Assembly: GCA_002118135.1 (NCBI GenBank)
Contig: BDIU01000043.1
Location: 62,001 to 126,000 of the forward strand
From: Trebouxia sp. TZW2008
Lineage: Eukaryota > Chlorophyta > Trebouxiophyceae > Trebouxiales > Trebouxiaceae
Length of the DNA: 64,000 bases
Direction: 5' to 3'
This document shows positions 35,601-46,779 of the stretch, piece by piece. Numbering within the stretch: position 1 is the stretch's first letter; the number at the start of each line of letters is the position of its first letter. Made by a program: the position numbers and the translations under genes. The notes under the pieces were generated by a model. It saw nothing but the letters and a program-made list of their open reading frames with translations. It was not told the DNA's origin and did no database searches.

Positions 35601-35836
35601 AAGTTGTGCAGCAGACGTGCTTCAGAAGTGAAGGCATGTCCAACAGCTTTACTTGAAGTAAGAGTATCAGGATCTGCATGCAATTTGACAGATCAGTATG
35701 GGCTATGCTGTCTAATGACTGACTCAGCATTGTCATGCTGATGCAGGTGGCATTCTCCAACGTTGTAGCGGTAGGCTGGAATACCTATTTGTCATGGGCA
35801 AGTCACCACTCCGCAGCTTCTGACTCACCAGTTTGA
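32639..35836 (+). CDS. Mpv17/PMP22 family organelle membrane protein
   Basis: Seven exons fit perfectly in phase: 32639-32774, 33002-33186, 33454-33573, 33966-34044, 34649-34734, 35342-35464, 35747-35836, giving 272 aa. The N terminus (MAQSIRFASQGIRHCARSRA) is Arg/Ser-rich and lacks acids, like a mitochondrial or plastid targeting peptide. A Gly-rich run follows, then IWATYLRLLDSSP. Family marks are LLTKAWTAGLLNGLGDAVSQ, FDWKRFGIF, LVGPGLHFWYGFIGR, LDQLLWAPVFISTFL, KPTVIANWKLWVPAQFVNFR with LVPPHLQ, and the last exon's VAVGWNTYLSW. Four membrane helices are expected. Members sit in the inner mitochondrial membrane, peroxisome or chloroplast and are thought to form channels; the true substrate is unknown. 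It shares a 229-bp divergent promoter with the CD2BP2-like gene. Confidence 0.93.
33063..33153 (+). repeat. GGTGGA-type tract coding a poly-Gly linker
   Basis: About 90 bp of GGT/GGA/GGC triplets code about 25 Gly residues broken by IAA, D and S. It lies between the predicted targeting peptide and the first membrane helix of the Mpv17-like protein, inside exon 2. Confidence 0.9.
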
Positions 35837-35970
35837 GGAGCTTCCAGAGTTCTGCTTGGTCAAGATGGACGCTGCGTTGAGGTTTGGGCTGTATCAAAAG
35901 GGTCGATCTTGACAGCACAGCATTGGGTGGTCCCAGAGTTGATTGTAAGTTCTCGCTACATAGGTTCAAT
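34940..35970. repeat. Direct repeat of about 100 bp, two copies 930 bp apart
   Basis: Copy 1 (about 34950-35045) lies in Mpv17-like intron 5 and copy 2 (about 35875-35972) just past the stop codon. Shared blocks include TTTGGGCTGTAT, CTTGACAGCACAGCATTG, GAGTTGATTGT and AGTTCTCGCTACATAGGTTC. The two copies bracket exons 6 and 7. Copy 1 has TATAAAAAGGG where copy 2 has TATCAAAAGGG. Confidence 0.85.
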
Positions 35971-36491
35971 TTGCACAAGGTACATGTCACAGCGTTTGAG
36001 CCCGTCACGTCAGCAAGTCTACGTTTTTTTGAGCAAAACAGCACTGTGGACCAATCCAAATGAAGACTTTGCTGGATCATGTGAGGCTGTCAATAGCACT
36101 TCGAGTGTCAAAAGTCTTGCTCAGGGAGATTTGTGAATGGGCCCACATGTTTTGAAGAGCGCATGGAGCTGGACGTCATTACATGCGATTACAAACGCTG
36201 CCTGCTGAGTCTATACCGCCAGGCATCCTGTGCGGCAGTGTTGTGCATGCATGGAGCATGCATTGATCAAGTCTCACTGTGTATGTCGCAAGCAAAGCAT
36301 GAGCACAGCATAGCATAGCATGGCATGTCGCCAAGTGCAAGGCGCACGAGTATGTCCGCGCAGCGTTCACGTGTGACATATGGCGCCAACACTTCTGCAA
36401 GGACAGCACTTGCGCAAGAAGCTCACTGCCTCGCATGAAGTGATATCCTTGACAAGTGACGGCTTTTACCAACACTGCAGAGCATGCTTGC
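35837..36491. other. Intergenic region between Mpv17-like and REV7 genes
   Basis: Contains copy 2 of the direct repeat just after the Mpv17 stop, then the likely REV7 promoter. The stretch 36270-36330 is rich in GCAT/AGCA repeats. An in-frame ATG at 36456 upstream of REV7 gives a less likely start. Confidence 0.45.
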
Positions 36492-37368
36492 ATGTCCGAC
36501 TTAACGCAGGAGTTCGTGTCTGTTTTTGTTGAGTTCGTGGAGGCTGTCATCCATCAGATCTTGCATCTGAGGAGCATCTACAAGCCAGAACTGTTCGAGA
36601 GGCGCAGGCTGTACGGCATCACAACACGCAAATCTAGACATCCGGACTTGAACGAGTACATTAATAGCATAGCAAGCAGCCTGAAGGTACACCGCGAGGA
36701 ATGATTGTGCAAGGCTGCTGGTGCTGAATTTGACTTTTGCCATTGGTTTTTGCAGGGGGCGTTATTGCAGGGCCTTCTGCACAAGGTTGCGCTCAATGTC
36801 CTGGGCCAGGATGGAATGCTTGTGGAACGATATGTCCTGCAGACTACGGTACGATGGTGAATCAAAGGGAAACCCTTGACCTTTTTGGCTCTGACACCTT
36901 CCAAATCCGACTGTCTTTGCTGTGCAGGTGTTGATGTCAAAAGTGTCTGACCTAGATCCTGTAGAGCTAGAACACTCTCTGCGGGGCTTCTTGCTGAAGC
37001 TACAGTTTGCAGATGCCTGGATGAAGCCCCTACCTCAAGGCAAGTCAGTTCTTGCAACAACAGCTGCAATTGACTGATGGCAATCAGACAATGTCAACGG
37101 CATGTCTAGCTTGTCCTATTACAGCACAGCAACATTGATCTCGCCTTGTTATGGTCACACTGCCAGCACATGTCATTGATTTGCCACAGGTTGTACATTT
37201 GAGGTAGCAGCCTACACTACGGACAGATCCTCACTTCCACTTCAACTTTGGGTGGAAGACGAGGAATGTGAGCGGAGACTAGGTGCTCCTGAGCCAACCA
37301 TAACACCCATTAAGTCTGCTAAGATTGGTCAAGACGCAGTACAGATGCAACTATACGCAGAATGCTGA
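36492..37368 (+). CDS. REV7: REV7/MAD2L2 HORMA-domain protein (DNA polymerase zeta accessory subunit)
   Basis: Four exons fit in phase: 36492-36686, 36756-36848, 36928-37039, 37190-37368, giving 192 aa against about 211 in human MAD2L2. The HORMA domain starts FVSVFVEFVEAVIHQILHLR, then SIYKPELFERRRLYGITTRK and HPDLNEYINSIASSLK, closely following the family's YPxxxFxxRKxYxVPV and HPxLNxYI pattern. Later come ERYVLQTT, ADAWMKPLPQGCTFEV (human ...NPPGCTFTV) and a C-terminal seatbelt region ending PIKSAKIGQDAVQMQLYAEC. REV7 bridges REV1 and REV3 in translesion synthesis and has shieldin-type roles in animals. Intron 3 has a GC donor (CAAG/GCAAGT) with an ACAG acceptor; a GT donor would break the GCTF junction. 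Confidence 0.94.
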
Positions 37369-38195
37369 ATGTCCTGGCAAGTATTTGCGGTGCTGCTGCA
37401 CCAGCTTCATCAATCTCATTACATTTTCGAGTGATTGCCAGTGCCCAATGATCAGCTTGACATCTAATATTTGTTGGAACAGGTCTGCGCTGCCCATATA
37501 TTGTTTTGCTGCTTTGATCATTGACACAGGTTGCAGCACAATTCGAGTGAGCAATGCATTGGCGTTACTTTTCACATCGTGCAGCCGCAGGCCACACACA
37601 CTCACTTCGTACAGCTTGAATCATGTAAGCAAGATGCACTCCCTAAGTCCCGTCAGATAATGTTGGGCGCCAATGTGATGGCAGCTGCGCAGTCAGAGCG
37701 CTTGTGATTAAAAGCTCAACTTGATTTTGCAGGTAAGGGGCTTCAGTCTTGAACCTGTCAGCAAGTCTGCTTGAAGTGCAGCTGTCAAGATTTTGCACCA
37801 CTGAATCGAAAACTACTCTACTATTATACAGAAAACATACCATCAAATGCAACAATGATGATCCAGTACTGATACTCAGTACAGCAGACTTTCAAATGCC
37901 TTTGAACAGTTCAGATCAAGCAAGCACAGAACAAGGCGGTTGATAAGGGTCAAAAACGGTAGAGACCCCAGCCTGTGGTATATAAGACCAATACATACAC
38001 CAGACCAAGACAAGGGTCGTGGGGACTCAATTGTTGCAACGGTGAACAACTCCATGGCCCCCACTGCCTGTCTCAGGGCTAGGTGATGGCTAACTTGTGA
38101 CACAGCAAGGCTGGCAGCTTGCTACCATCTGCATCCTGAGCTTGCAATTGCTGCATCTGAGAGCAGGTCTGAATGTTGGGGAGACTTCACTGTCT
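37369..38195. other. Convergent region between REV7 and the RING ligase gene
   Basis: About 830 bp between stop codons of genes that converge. Short open frames at 37351-37605 and 37643-37855 on the minus strand show no family signal. I see no gene here. Confidence 0.5.
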
Positions 38196-39760
38196 TCAGA
38201 AGAGCAGAAGGCACATGATGACAAAGGATCCCAGCATCAACAGCAGACGTGACAAGAAAGCCTGCAAAAAGTCCATGCACGCATCAGGTGCACAACAAGC
38301 AAGGCAATTGCACGCTTGCAAAAATCCCACAGACACTTAAGGTGTAGTCAAGAGCATGACAAGCAAGACGATGCATGCACATGCTTTTGCCATCCTTGGA
38401 CACGTTTGCACAGCCTGCTGCTGTACTGATGCCCAGTCAAGAGCTGTTTATGCCGTTTTTTGTTGAGCTGACTCTAAGGCAAACAGGCATTTTGGACAAG
38501 CCAGACTTGGCATGGGCCACCACAGGCATGTCAAAACGTGCTAGTTGCAATGCACAAATGCTGGTCAAAGATCACTCACAACATCAGGCAATAGTATAGG
38601 GCAGCCTTCATCTGCGCCTTGTTGGACTGGGATTGCATGCATTGCCATTCTGACAGTGCAGACAGAGACATCTCTCACAGTGCAGAAAATTGCAAATGAA
38701 CATTGCCCTATGATGTTGCCTGCTGTTGCAAATAATCCCTCACTGATCAGAATGACATGTCAACAATGCAGAAATGCAATGTGCAAAGTCCCATAATGTA
38801 TTGCCAGAAGGCAGTATGGGTTGCTCACGAAGTTTGGCTACGTACCTGATGTTGCTGCTCAGGTGTCAGAGGCTCTGAATAGCCACCACTACCTACATGG
38901 ATCAGAACTCAATTGTTAGGCTGACATGATTGCCACAATAACAAAGACCATCCCCTGCTCGCTGGCATGTCACCATGACATACCTGAGTTGTTATTCAAC
39001 CCAAATAACATAGGAATTATGCCCAATCCTGGCTGCAAATTCACATTGCCAGATTGCTGAGAAGCTGAGCCGCCACGCTGCAGGGACACAAGGACTGTCA
39101 GTAAATGAGAGCAGACAATTGTCTTCTAGTCACGGGAGCCATGACTTGACATATGATACACAATTGCGTACATATGACCTGGCAAACACAGTGCCATACG
39201 ATCTTACATTTGTGGGCACAAGCCTTCGCCCAGCTGGTCGCCGGGGCACAAGCTCATGATCCTTCTGATGTTGCACCCTTGCTGATGTTCTGTGCTTGAC
39301 TCTGGGGTCTTCTTGAACCCCGCCGCGACCATATATAGGAATTACCTTCACAGGCAAACAGAGGTCAGTCAGGTCGCTATCTTGTGCTTTTGGTCCACGC
39401 AGCATGCATGGAACTCAGCTATGCATCATGCAAGGCACTCACCCTGTCCTCGTCAAGACCAGCTTTGCAGACTGGACACACTTTGTGAACATTTTGCACC
39501 TGCATCCATCTGCCACACAAGCACGTGAAACTCATGCACTGAATTGCAGCGGACTTCTGCAATAATGTTGGCTTGCCTGACTACTGAGCTTACCTGTATA
39601 GACAGGGCCAGCAATACAAGTGGCCACACATGGTCACTACAGGCTCACTTGCAACCTCGTAACAAATGTTGCACTCGTAGGTGCTGCTGTCAAACATGTC
39701 ATCGTCTTCTCTGGACAACGTTGACGCACGTGCATTGTCATAACCCGAAGGCGTAGCCAT
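38196..39760 (-). CDS. RMA/RNF5/RNF185-like membrane-anchored RING E3 ubiquitin ligase
   Basis: These ligases act in ER-associated degradation. Start ATG at 39760. Exon 1 (39760-39594) carries CNICYEVASEPVVTMCGHLY and CWPCLYR; exon 2 (about 39508-39439) reads WMQVQNVHKVCPVCKAGLDE. Together they give a full C3HC4 RING (CxxC...CxHxxCxxC...CPVC). Exon 3 (about 39350-39200) gives VIPIYGRGGVQEDPR and a basic stretch ending LVPTN, as in RMA proteins. Middle exons encode Gly/Asn- and Pro-rich linkers (LGIIPMLFGLN and SEPLTPEQQ). The last exon gives AFLSRLLLMLGSFVIMCLLL then F and a stop, the typical C-terminal tail anchor. Exon order and the anchor make the assignment secure. Divergent from the AT-hook gene. 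Confidence 0.9.
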
Positions 39761-40591
39761 AACGGGTCGACAATACGAACACACAGATCAGCCGTGCGAA
39801 AGCATACGGTAACGACCCCTCGCGAACGGTTTGAACTTGTGTGTTCCAAAGCGCTGACAAGACACAGGTGATGCACGGGATTTGTGACAACTGCTGAACA
39901 CACTGCGCTTCAAGTCGTGCATCGGACGCCCAGCTCTGTGGTTTCTTGCATGACTAATTATCAGCATCGGCTAAGGTGCAGCAGAAGCATGATGAGCAGC
40001 AAACTGAGCCGTGATCAGCCAACCTGCTTACCCAAATCCGCTTAAACATGTTTCGCCTCACTTTCGCCCGGCAAGAAACTTATTCAAGGCAAAGCTGCAT
40101 TGGAATGTCAGCATGCTCGTTTGCTTGTGAGGTCGGAGCTGTGAATGGACTGAAATTTTGCCTTCGCTGTCCATCATGCCATTATGAACGCTCCATGTCA
40201 GGGCACCTCCGTGCTGGAGTTTTGGCTGGGGTGGAGTGAGCATGTCTCGCCATTTGAGCAGATGCTTTGACAGTTCGCACATGCACACATTCACACATTC
40301 AAATGCATGACGTGTCTGACTCAGCTTTTCCTTTCAGGCTGTCCTCCTCGCTGTATGTCCCTGACTGAATACAAATACTCTGCCGTTCAACGTCTACATC
40401 GCGCTATCGTCTGACACAGACAGCGTGAAACAAAGCTTGCGGGCAACGCAGTCGATATTTGTTCAGAGAAGCGGCTCAAGCCCATTTCTGTCAACATAAC
40501 TCGTTGTTGTTTTGTGCACGTCTCTTTGCCTCCCTTTTGCGTTGACCCGACGTTTGAGTAGCGTTCATAAGGCTCAGAGGCAGCAGGCGTC
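39761..40591. promoter_or_regulatory. Divergent region between RING ligase and AT-hook genes
   Basis: About 830 bp between divergent start codons. It should hold both promoters. Short open frames around 40048-40294 have no family signal. Confidence 0.45.
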
Positions 40592-41773
40592 ATGACAAAG
40601 CCAGGACCTAAGCCTGGCTCGAAAAGAAAGAACACAGCAGCAATACAGCCTGCCAAGAAAAGAGTTGGTCGACCCCCAAAGTCAACGTCCAAAGACGCAC
40701 AGGCAGCGCCTAAAAGACGCGGCAGACCTCCCAAGTCCGCAGCCAAGTCTGGCACAGACTCGGCCCCTGACACTGCACCCAAGCGCCGGGGTCGCCCGTC
40801 TAAGGCCAAGGCCGCAGCAGCTGAACAGAGTGAGCAGCAGCATGAACAGCAGCAGGCACAGGAACCAGAGCAGGCTCAGTCATCACAGGTGCTGCCTGAA
40901 GAAGCCATTGTCTTGGAGGTTGTTGGCACCAGCATCCAGCCTGCCTTTGTGATTCAAGAGCATGGGGTCAACTCACCAGACACCAGACAAGCTGAAGAGT
41001 CAAAGGACACCTCAAGTGACAAACCTGAAGGTGTCCTTAGTAAGCTGCCAAGCAAGAAGCAGGTAGCAAACGCCAAGAAGCTTGCAGTCAAGAAGACTCA
41101 GGCCATGAAGAAGACAGCATCAAAGAAGGTACGTTACCTCACGGCAAGATGTTCCTTCCTCAGCACCTATGAAACTGAGGCATAAACTCCAGCGCTTGCG
41201 GATATTGCCAGCAGACCTTGAGCGCATTGTATTTATTGCGCTCACCTGTTTTGAAAGGACGCTGCTAGCCTCGCTGGAAACTGCACTTCATGGCCTTTGG
41301 AACCCTGTCGCTTTCACCCTCTTTGATAACGCATGCCTATGATGCTGACATTGCGATTGGACCTTGCAGGCAGCAGATGTTGCAGAAGCAGCCTCTGATG
41401 CAGCAGCTGAGATGGAGCATCAAGTATGCTTGTGTATAGCTTTTTCACCAAATGTTGCCCGTGAAGTTTTGTGCATTCATCGTGCAAAGAGATTTGCAGA
41501 CATCGACAGCTTGCGATCCCATACAACTCAATATTTTCGTGTTGTATGTTCTGGCTGTGATGCTGCAGCATGTCGCAAGCAGGTTTTGTTACAGCTTGCA
41601 GTTGTCTATTGCAGTGTTCACCACAGCTCATGTCAGTAGCTCACTAGAGGTTGTTTTTTGTCCTGCAGACATCAACATGGGGCAACACTATATGGAACAC
41701 TGTGACTGCTCCAGTGTCAATCATCAGCTCTGGCATCAGGCGCTTGTCAGGCCGTGTGGAGCCACACTTGTAG
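40592..41773 (+). CDS. AT-hook DNA-binding protein
   Basis: Three exons in phase, 40592-41128, 41370-41423 and 41669-41773, give 231 aa. The N terminus (MTKPGPKPGSKRK) is followed by three AT-hooks: KKRVGRPPKS, PKRRGRPPKS and PKRRGRPSKA, at about residues 22-75. Then come a Gln/Glu-rich stretch, an acidic middle and a Lys-rich region (KKLAVKKTQAMKKTASKK). A short Ala-rich exon 2 and a C-terminal exon with TSTWGNTIWNTVTAPVS and IISSGIRRLSGRVEPHL follow. AT-hooks bind the minor groove of AT-rich DNA, so a nuclear architectural or chromatin role is likely, HMGA-like in layout, but no catalytic domain tells more. The C-terminal Trp-containing segment could be an amphipathic interaction motif; that is inference. 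Confidence 0.88.
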
Positions 41774-42659
41774 CACAACAGATGCACCTCGCAAAGTTTG
41801 CCTGCCTTTTTGTGTACTGCAAGCCACCCATATATCACTGGCTGCAGATATGGTCACCATGTGTACCTATTTGGTATTCTTGGTACATTTCTTGGTATGG
41901 GACTGCTGCATAGGACTCTCACACCTGCTCAATATGCGAGCTTTGTTTGGCGTATTGAGGCACTTTTAACCATTTTCTGGGGCCTGCATGCACTAGAACA
42001 TTAAGGCTGAGTTGCACAAGTTGAACATATCAGTACTTGTGGCGCAAAAACATGACTGAATTGGATGAAATTTCTTGTTGAAGTTTCTGCAGTTGACAAT
42101 TGGCTTTGTACAGGAGCATCATGAACTATCAATATTGAACATTGGCATTTGATCGTTGCAAACAACGAATGGAAACCATCCTTCGAAGACTTCTTTCCAC
42201 TCCCACTGATGCTAAATCGGTTGTAATGGTACTTGGATTGATCGTTCAGCGCACAACAGAGTCTGCTTGCTTAGAAGTGTGAGAGCTTCAAAAGTCAGCA
42301 TGAACCGCTGTACAGGGCTGTGCCTCACGCATCAGTCATAACAATCACAAGATCAGGCAGTCAATTCAGAGACAATACAGTTTTTTGTGCAATGTTGCAC
42401 GATGTCAGCTCGCCAGCAATATAATATATTAAGACAGCTGTCCACTTCATAAATACGTATTGCTGGAGCTGGCAGATGATTATATTTTAATCAAGGCGGA
42501 CAAGCTGTACATGTGCCAACTTGATCACAATTGTGGCTTGGCTGCTTCTTCTGCTGGCTGCGCAAGTGTAGCAGTGTGAGGAATCAGCACCTCGCCATCT
42601 AGCCAGCGACGCTTTGTATCCCATTCCCACTCTGTCACAATAGGTGCAACCGGATTGCG
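41774..42659. other. Convergent region between AT-hook and GDSL genes
   Basis: About 890 bp between stop codons. AT-rich toward 42400-42500 (AATATAATATATTAAGAC, then GATTATATTTTAATC), as expected for 3' flanks. No exon is recognised. Confidence 0.5.
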
Positions 42660-45600
42660 TTAAGCTGTATTTTGATTGAGCTGTGGCAAGTTGGCCATAA
42701 AGTTTTGCGCAAGGAGCGCATGGGTGTGCTTAGTAAGGTGCACAGGGTCCCAGAAGACATAGCTGTTTGGGCTTGAGCACAAAGGTGAATTGTATCCATC
42801 GATCAAATCTTCCAAAAAGGATGAGCCTCCAAGGCAGGGAGCAGTGGTGTTGGTGAAGCCAAGCTGCAGTTGCACACACGCCTTTGAGTCAGTGTCGATC
42901 TAAAACACAAAAAAACCCGAAAGAAGCAGGCTTTTGAAGAAAGCCGAGATCACATTGTATGCAACATGTAAATGCAGACGCTATGCTACAATGACAATCT
43001 TTGTAGAGCCAAGCTGCAGTCGCATACACACTCTTGCCATCCCAAGCTGCCTCTATGAGCAGAGGCTCCCGTGATGACGCCTAATGGCGTAGACTTTTCT
43101 TTTTCTTTTCTTTTTCTCTTGCCATTCTGACAAAGCCAAGCTGCAATTGCAAGAGCCGCACTTACACACCACTTAGGAGACAGCGCATGGTGTAGACTAG
43201 GCAGCTTGGTGTGCTTAGGCTTGTTGACGACAGGCTAGACAAGGCATTCCCGTTGTCCATGACGCAGGCTACAATGTGCTGCATGCATGACTGCATTACA
43301 TCAGCGCAGTGTAATGATGCACATGCCCGCTGCTTGTGAATCGGATCTGACAAGCTGTGAAATCAGCCCAACATGGTGACAACATCAGCAGTCTGGCATG
43401 CTATGCTTACCAGTGCGTCCAATACTTTCATGCATGCAACCAGGTTCGACGCAACAAGCTCAAGTGAGGCCAGACATAAGCTGTTAGTTGCACTCGCGCC
43501 ATGCAAAGCTCAGACGCCTTGTATAGCACCTGTTGAAGTGCAGCTTGCTGACTGAATGACATGGACAATTGATTGTGCCATGCCAAGTGACACATCTGGT
43601 TTCTCACCGATGTTGCATTGGCAATGACTCCTGTCAAGAAGGCTTGGGTGTTGTAGTACTGCACGTCGGCTCCTTGCATGCTAGCATTGAAGGCTGCCGT
43701 CATACTTCTCAAGGCCACATTGTGGGCAACTGTACAATTGTTGGCCAGTCCCTGCGTGCAGCACAGCATGCTTGAGCCTACTGTATCACTGCTAAGACAT
43801 GCAAGCACGCCTGAGCCTAATGCAGCATTGCTCAGACATGTAAGCATGCCAGATAACCTTTGAGGCCCAAATGGTGGGTCATAGTCATAGCTCTGAAATC
43901 ATTTGAGCGACAGTCACAGTATCCTGTTGACACTCTTTGCCCTGACAGTGGTATAAGATGCTGCTTGCTGTTGACTGGCATACAAGCGAGACAAGATAAG
44001 ATGAAAATCTTAATGATGACAGGGTTTGAGGCACCTTGCCAATCCAATGCATATGTGTACGCTATTGTCTTTGATGGGCTGTATACATGCTGTGACTCAA
44101 TATCTACCAAGCACTGCAGGGTGTCAAGCTTGCCACCAAATTGTGTACAACAGACAGACCACTTGCAGAGAATGTGCAGTGCATTGAAATCCACTCAGGA
44201 GCTAACCATCTTCATGCAGACAGGTATGCATGCATATACGTGAGAGAACATGTTTCATATAGCCTTGACCATAACACCATGTTCTGAGTGAGGTGCTGCT
44301 TACCACAGACATGGCTGCCATGCTTTTCGGGGTAAAAGGAGGTGATAGATTAGGCAGTCCTGCTAGGTTAGGAAGGTTCATGATCACAAACCTGCAGACA
44401 CATGCAGTTTATGCAAGCCTCAACGCAAACGGCTAGGGACACTGCAAAGATGTGAGCAGTCAGACAATGTCAAGCGTTGCGCATGGCAAGCCTACCCTGT
44501 CTGTTGCTGAGGAAACACAGCAGAGCAAGCAGTAAAAGGAAACTTTGTTCAGACTCTTCAGTGCTGTCATTGCTGTTGCAGAGCATGCATATGATCAGTT
44601 GTCAGGTCTGACCTGGATTGACCATGACGCCCGGCATATATACTCATGAGCATATGCATCATGCATACAAGCTTTGCAGTGCAGATTACTGCACAGCATG
44701 TATGAATGATCATTGGCTCAATCCAGCTGCTTTGAGCTACAACTTTCTGAATGTAGGCATGCTGTGAGCCATGTTGATATATGTCACAAGGCGTATGCAA
44801 CACTACCGCAACAATAAGCTGCCTGTTAGCTTTGCAAATTTGACCAGATGTACTGTTGCACAATTATGAAATGTAGCTTCGTCAAGGCATGTATGGAGCA
44901 TCATCAAGACATGTGTGTCGCATGACCGTGACATGGAGCTTCAGTGCATACACGGTGCATCATGAAGGCATGCATACTACACGTGGAAAGGCATGTATGA
45001 ATTATACAAACATCCTTGTAAAAGCTTACTGTCTAGCACCACCGTTGTACAGGTTGAGCATTGTTTGGTTGATGGCTTGCACCACCCCAGCCACAGTGGC
45101 ATTGTTGGTCCCATTGATGTTGTTTAGATAGTCATTTCCGCCAATGAAAATGACATACGTGTCGGCTGCATTTGCAACCCCATGGTGCAGGCTCAAATAA
45201 GCCTGTGCCTGCAAATAAAATAATCTATGTGCATCAGTGGCTGTTGCACTCTGCGGCAAGTCGTTGGGCTGCAGGTGGTTGATTCAAGCCAAGAGCACAG
45301 AAATAGGTTTTCACAGCAAGCGGGACGCGCAAGGCATACAGCTGACCTGATCGAGTGTAGACGGAACAAAAACTTGTCTTGAGCTGGTGAGGTTGGCGAA
45401 CGGTGGCAACACTGTCCACGAGCCTGCTGCTTCGCCCTGACCACCGGAAATTGCATTGCCGGTGGCATAGTTCTCAAGTTGTAAGCCGAACGACGCTGCG
45501 ACGATCTCATTCCACACTCTGCCGTTTGTGAAACGGCCCTGGAAATATGGAGCAGCAGGGAAGGGACCAGAGTCGAACTGCATCCAGCAAAGTGCTTACT

Positions 45601-45809
45601 TATGAACAGGACGGTGAGAAGCGCAAGCGTCGCCAGCGGGCTTCTTCGCCTAGGCTCTCGCCTAGCACCTGTGCGTTGCTTAGCGCTTCTCGAACCACAG
45701 GGCTCGCGCCGTGACCATCATCGGAGAAAGAGTCGCCAAAGACGACAAGCGCGCACTCTGCGTCTGCAAAGAGGGCGCAAGCAAGCACCGTGAGGGCAAA
45801 TAGCCTCAT
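42660..45809 (-). CDS. GDSL/SGNH-family esterase or lipase, secreted
   Basis: Start ATG at 45809 (an in-frame ATG at 45827 is possible). The N terminus (MRLFALTVLACALFADAECA) is a signal peptide. Exon 1 (45809-45669) has block I, VVFGDSFSDDG, with the catalytic Ser. Exon 2 (45577-45347) gives FQGRFTNGRVWNEIVAASFG and NYATGNAISGGQ (block II region). The exon near 45200-45030 has YVIFIGGNDYLNNI (block III). An exon near 44385 has FVIMNLPNLAGLP, one near 43750-43610 has NVALRSMTAAFNASM, and the last (about 42868-42660) has VFWDPVHLTKHTHALLA, block V with catalytic Asp and His. The family hydrolyses acyl esters outside the cell or in the secretory pathway; the substrate cannot be told. Multiple N-x-S/T sites fit secretion. 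Confidence 0.92.
42855..43160. repeat. Triplicated acceptor and exon-start segment in the GDSL gene
   Basis: AGCCAAGCTGCAGTTGCACA at 42857 is the used acceptor and exon start on the minus strand. Related segments lie near 43012 (AGCCAAGCTGCAGTCGCATA) and 43135 (AGCCAAGCTGCAATTGCA). Each keeps the CTGCAG or TTGCAG acceptor followed by CTTGGCT. The upstream copies quickly lose the coding frame. Confidence 0.7.
43092..43122. repeat. Polypyrimidine TTTTC tract
   Basis: About 30 bp of CTTTTCTTTTTC repeats on the plus strand (polypurine on the transcribed strand) in a GDSL-gene intron. Confidence 0.85.
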
Positions 45810-46779
45810 CGCTCGAATGTTGATCACACCGAAACTCGCGCCAGTCAGTCACGGGCGTACTCTGCAGCTGCCGGCCATATGCGGGAGACGCTTGTGAAGC
45901 AGGTGTGCAATACATTTCTGCCATGTTCAGTTGTTGCGCTTGAGCTGTCAGTGCACGCTGCACTACTTACCTCAGTTTTGCGGTCGTTGTCCAGGGTGAC
46001 CCTCACAGAGCAGGTGGGTTCGAAAGGGGGGTTGCTCTGGGGTGCATCGCAAGGCAGTGCCCCAGGGCAGAAAGAGCAGATGCAGCATGATATGCCCCTC
46101 AATGCGTTGCTGTGACCCTGAAATGCAAGAGCTTCCCGCTTCTGCTGCCTGGCTGAGCTTGCTGCAATGAATTGCGCTTTCTGAGAATATGAAAGACAGG
46201 GCCTGTCCATTCATGCAACACTCCAAAGTAGGTAGTTGTGCCACCGATCTGTCACAATGGTAATGCGTCACGTGACACATGCTTGCGACACTTATGAATC
46301 ACATTTGTGCAATGACTTCCAATGTGGAAGTTCCAAACCCATATGGAGCAGCATATAAATGAATCCTACAAAACTTCTTAGCATGCTGTTTAAATCCAGG
46401 TAGCAATGTGCTGTTTCTCTAGGCTGGCACAATCATTGAAGCTTCACAGTACGACCCGCAGTTGAAAACTAAAACACTTTGCACCTACTCCAGCAAATAG
46501 GCACAAGAAGTCATGGCTTGGTCCAAAGGTCTGCTGTACGCTGTAGCTCATGTAATCATGCTGCGAAGATGTGCAAGGCTCGCATCAACAGATGATCCCT
46601 AATACAAGCAGAGAAGGGCCAAGGAAAAGGAATGCTGAAACTCATTTGTTATCTGCTTATACACTAGTAGCGACTGTAAAGAACGAAGATTAACAAAGCA
46701 GACACACAGTTGAATTGACTATACCTCAACAGAAAGAAGACAAGCGTGATGGAAGCACCGGCGACCTAGTTGCGTGGAG
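45810..46779. other. Intergenic region upstream of the GDSL gene
   Basis: Nearly 1 kb. On the minus strand 46130-45975 an open frame reads SFCPGALPCDAPQSNPPFEP and CSVRVTLDNDRKTE and ends at a good GTAAGT donor, so it may be an exon of an unrecognised small gene or 5' UTR. The rest (46210-46779) is AT-richer with nothing seen. Confidence 0.35.

Noticed and set aside
45845..46210. Minus-strand frame with SFCPGALPCDAPQSNPPFEP as a separate gene
   Set aside because: It has one good donor but no recognised partner exon or family; kept only as a note in the intergenic entry.
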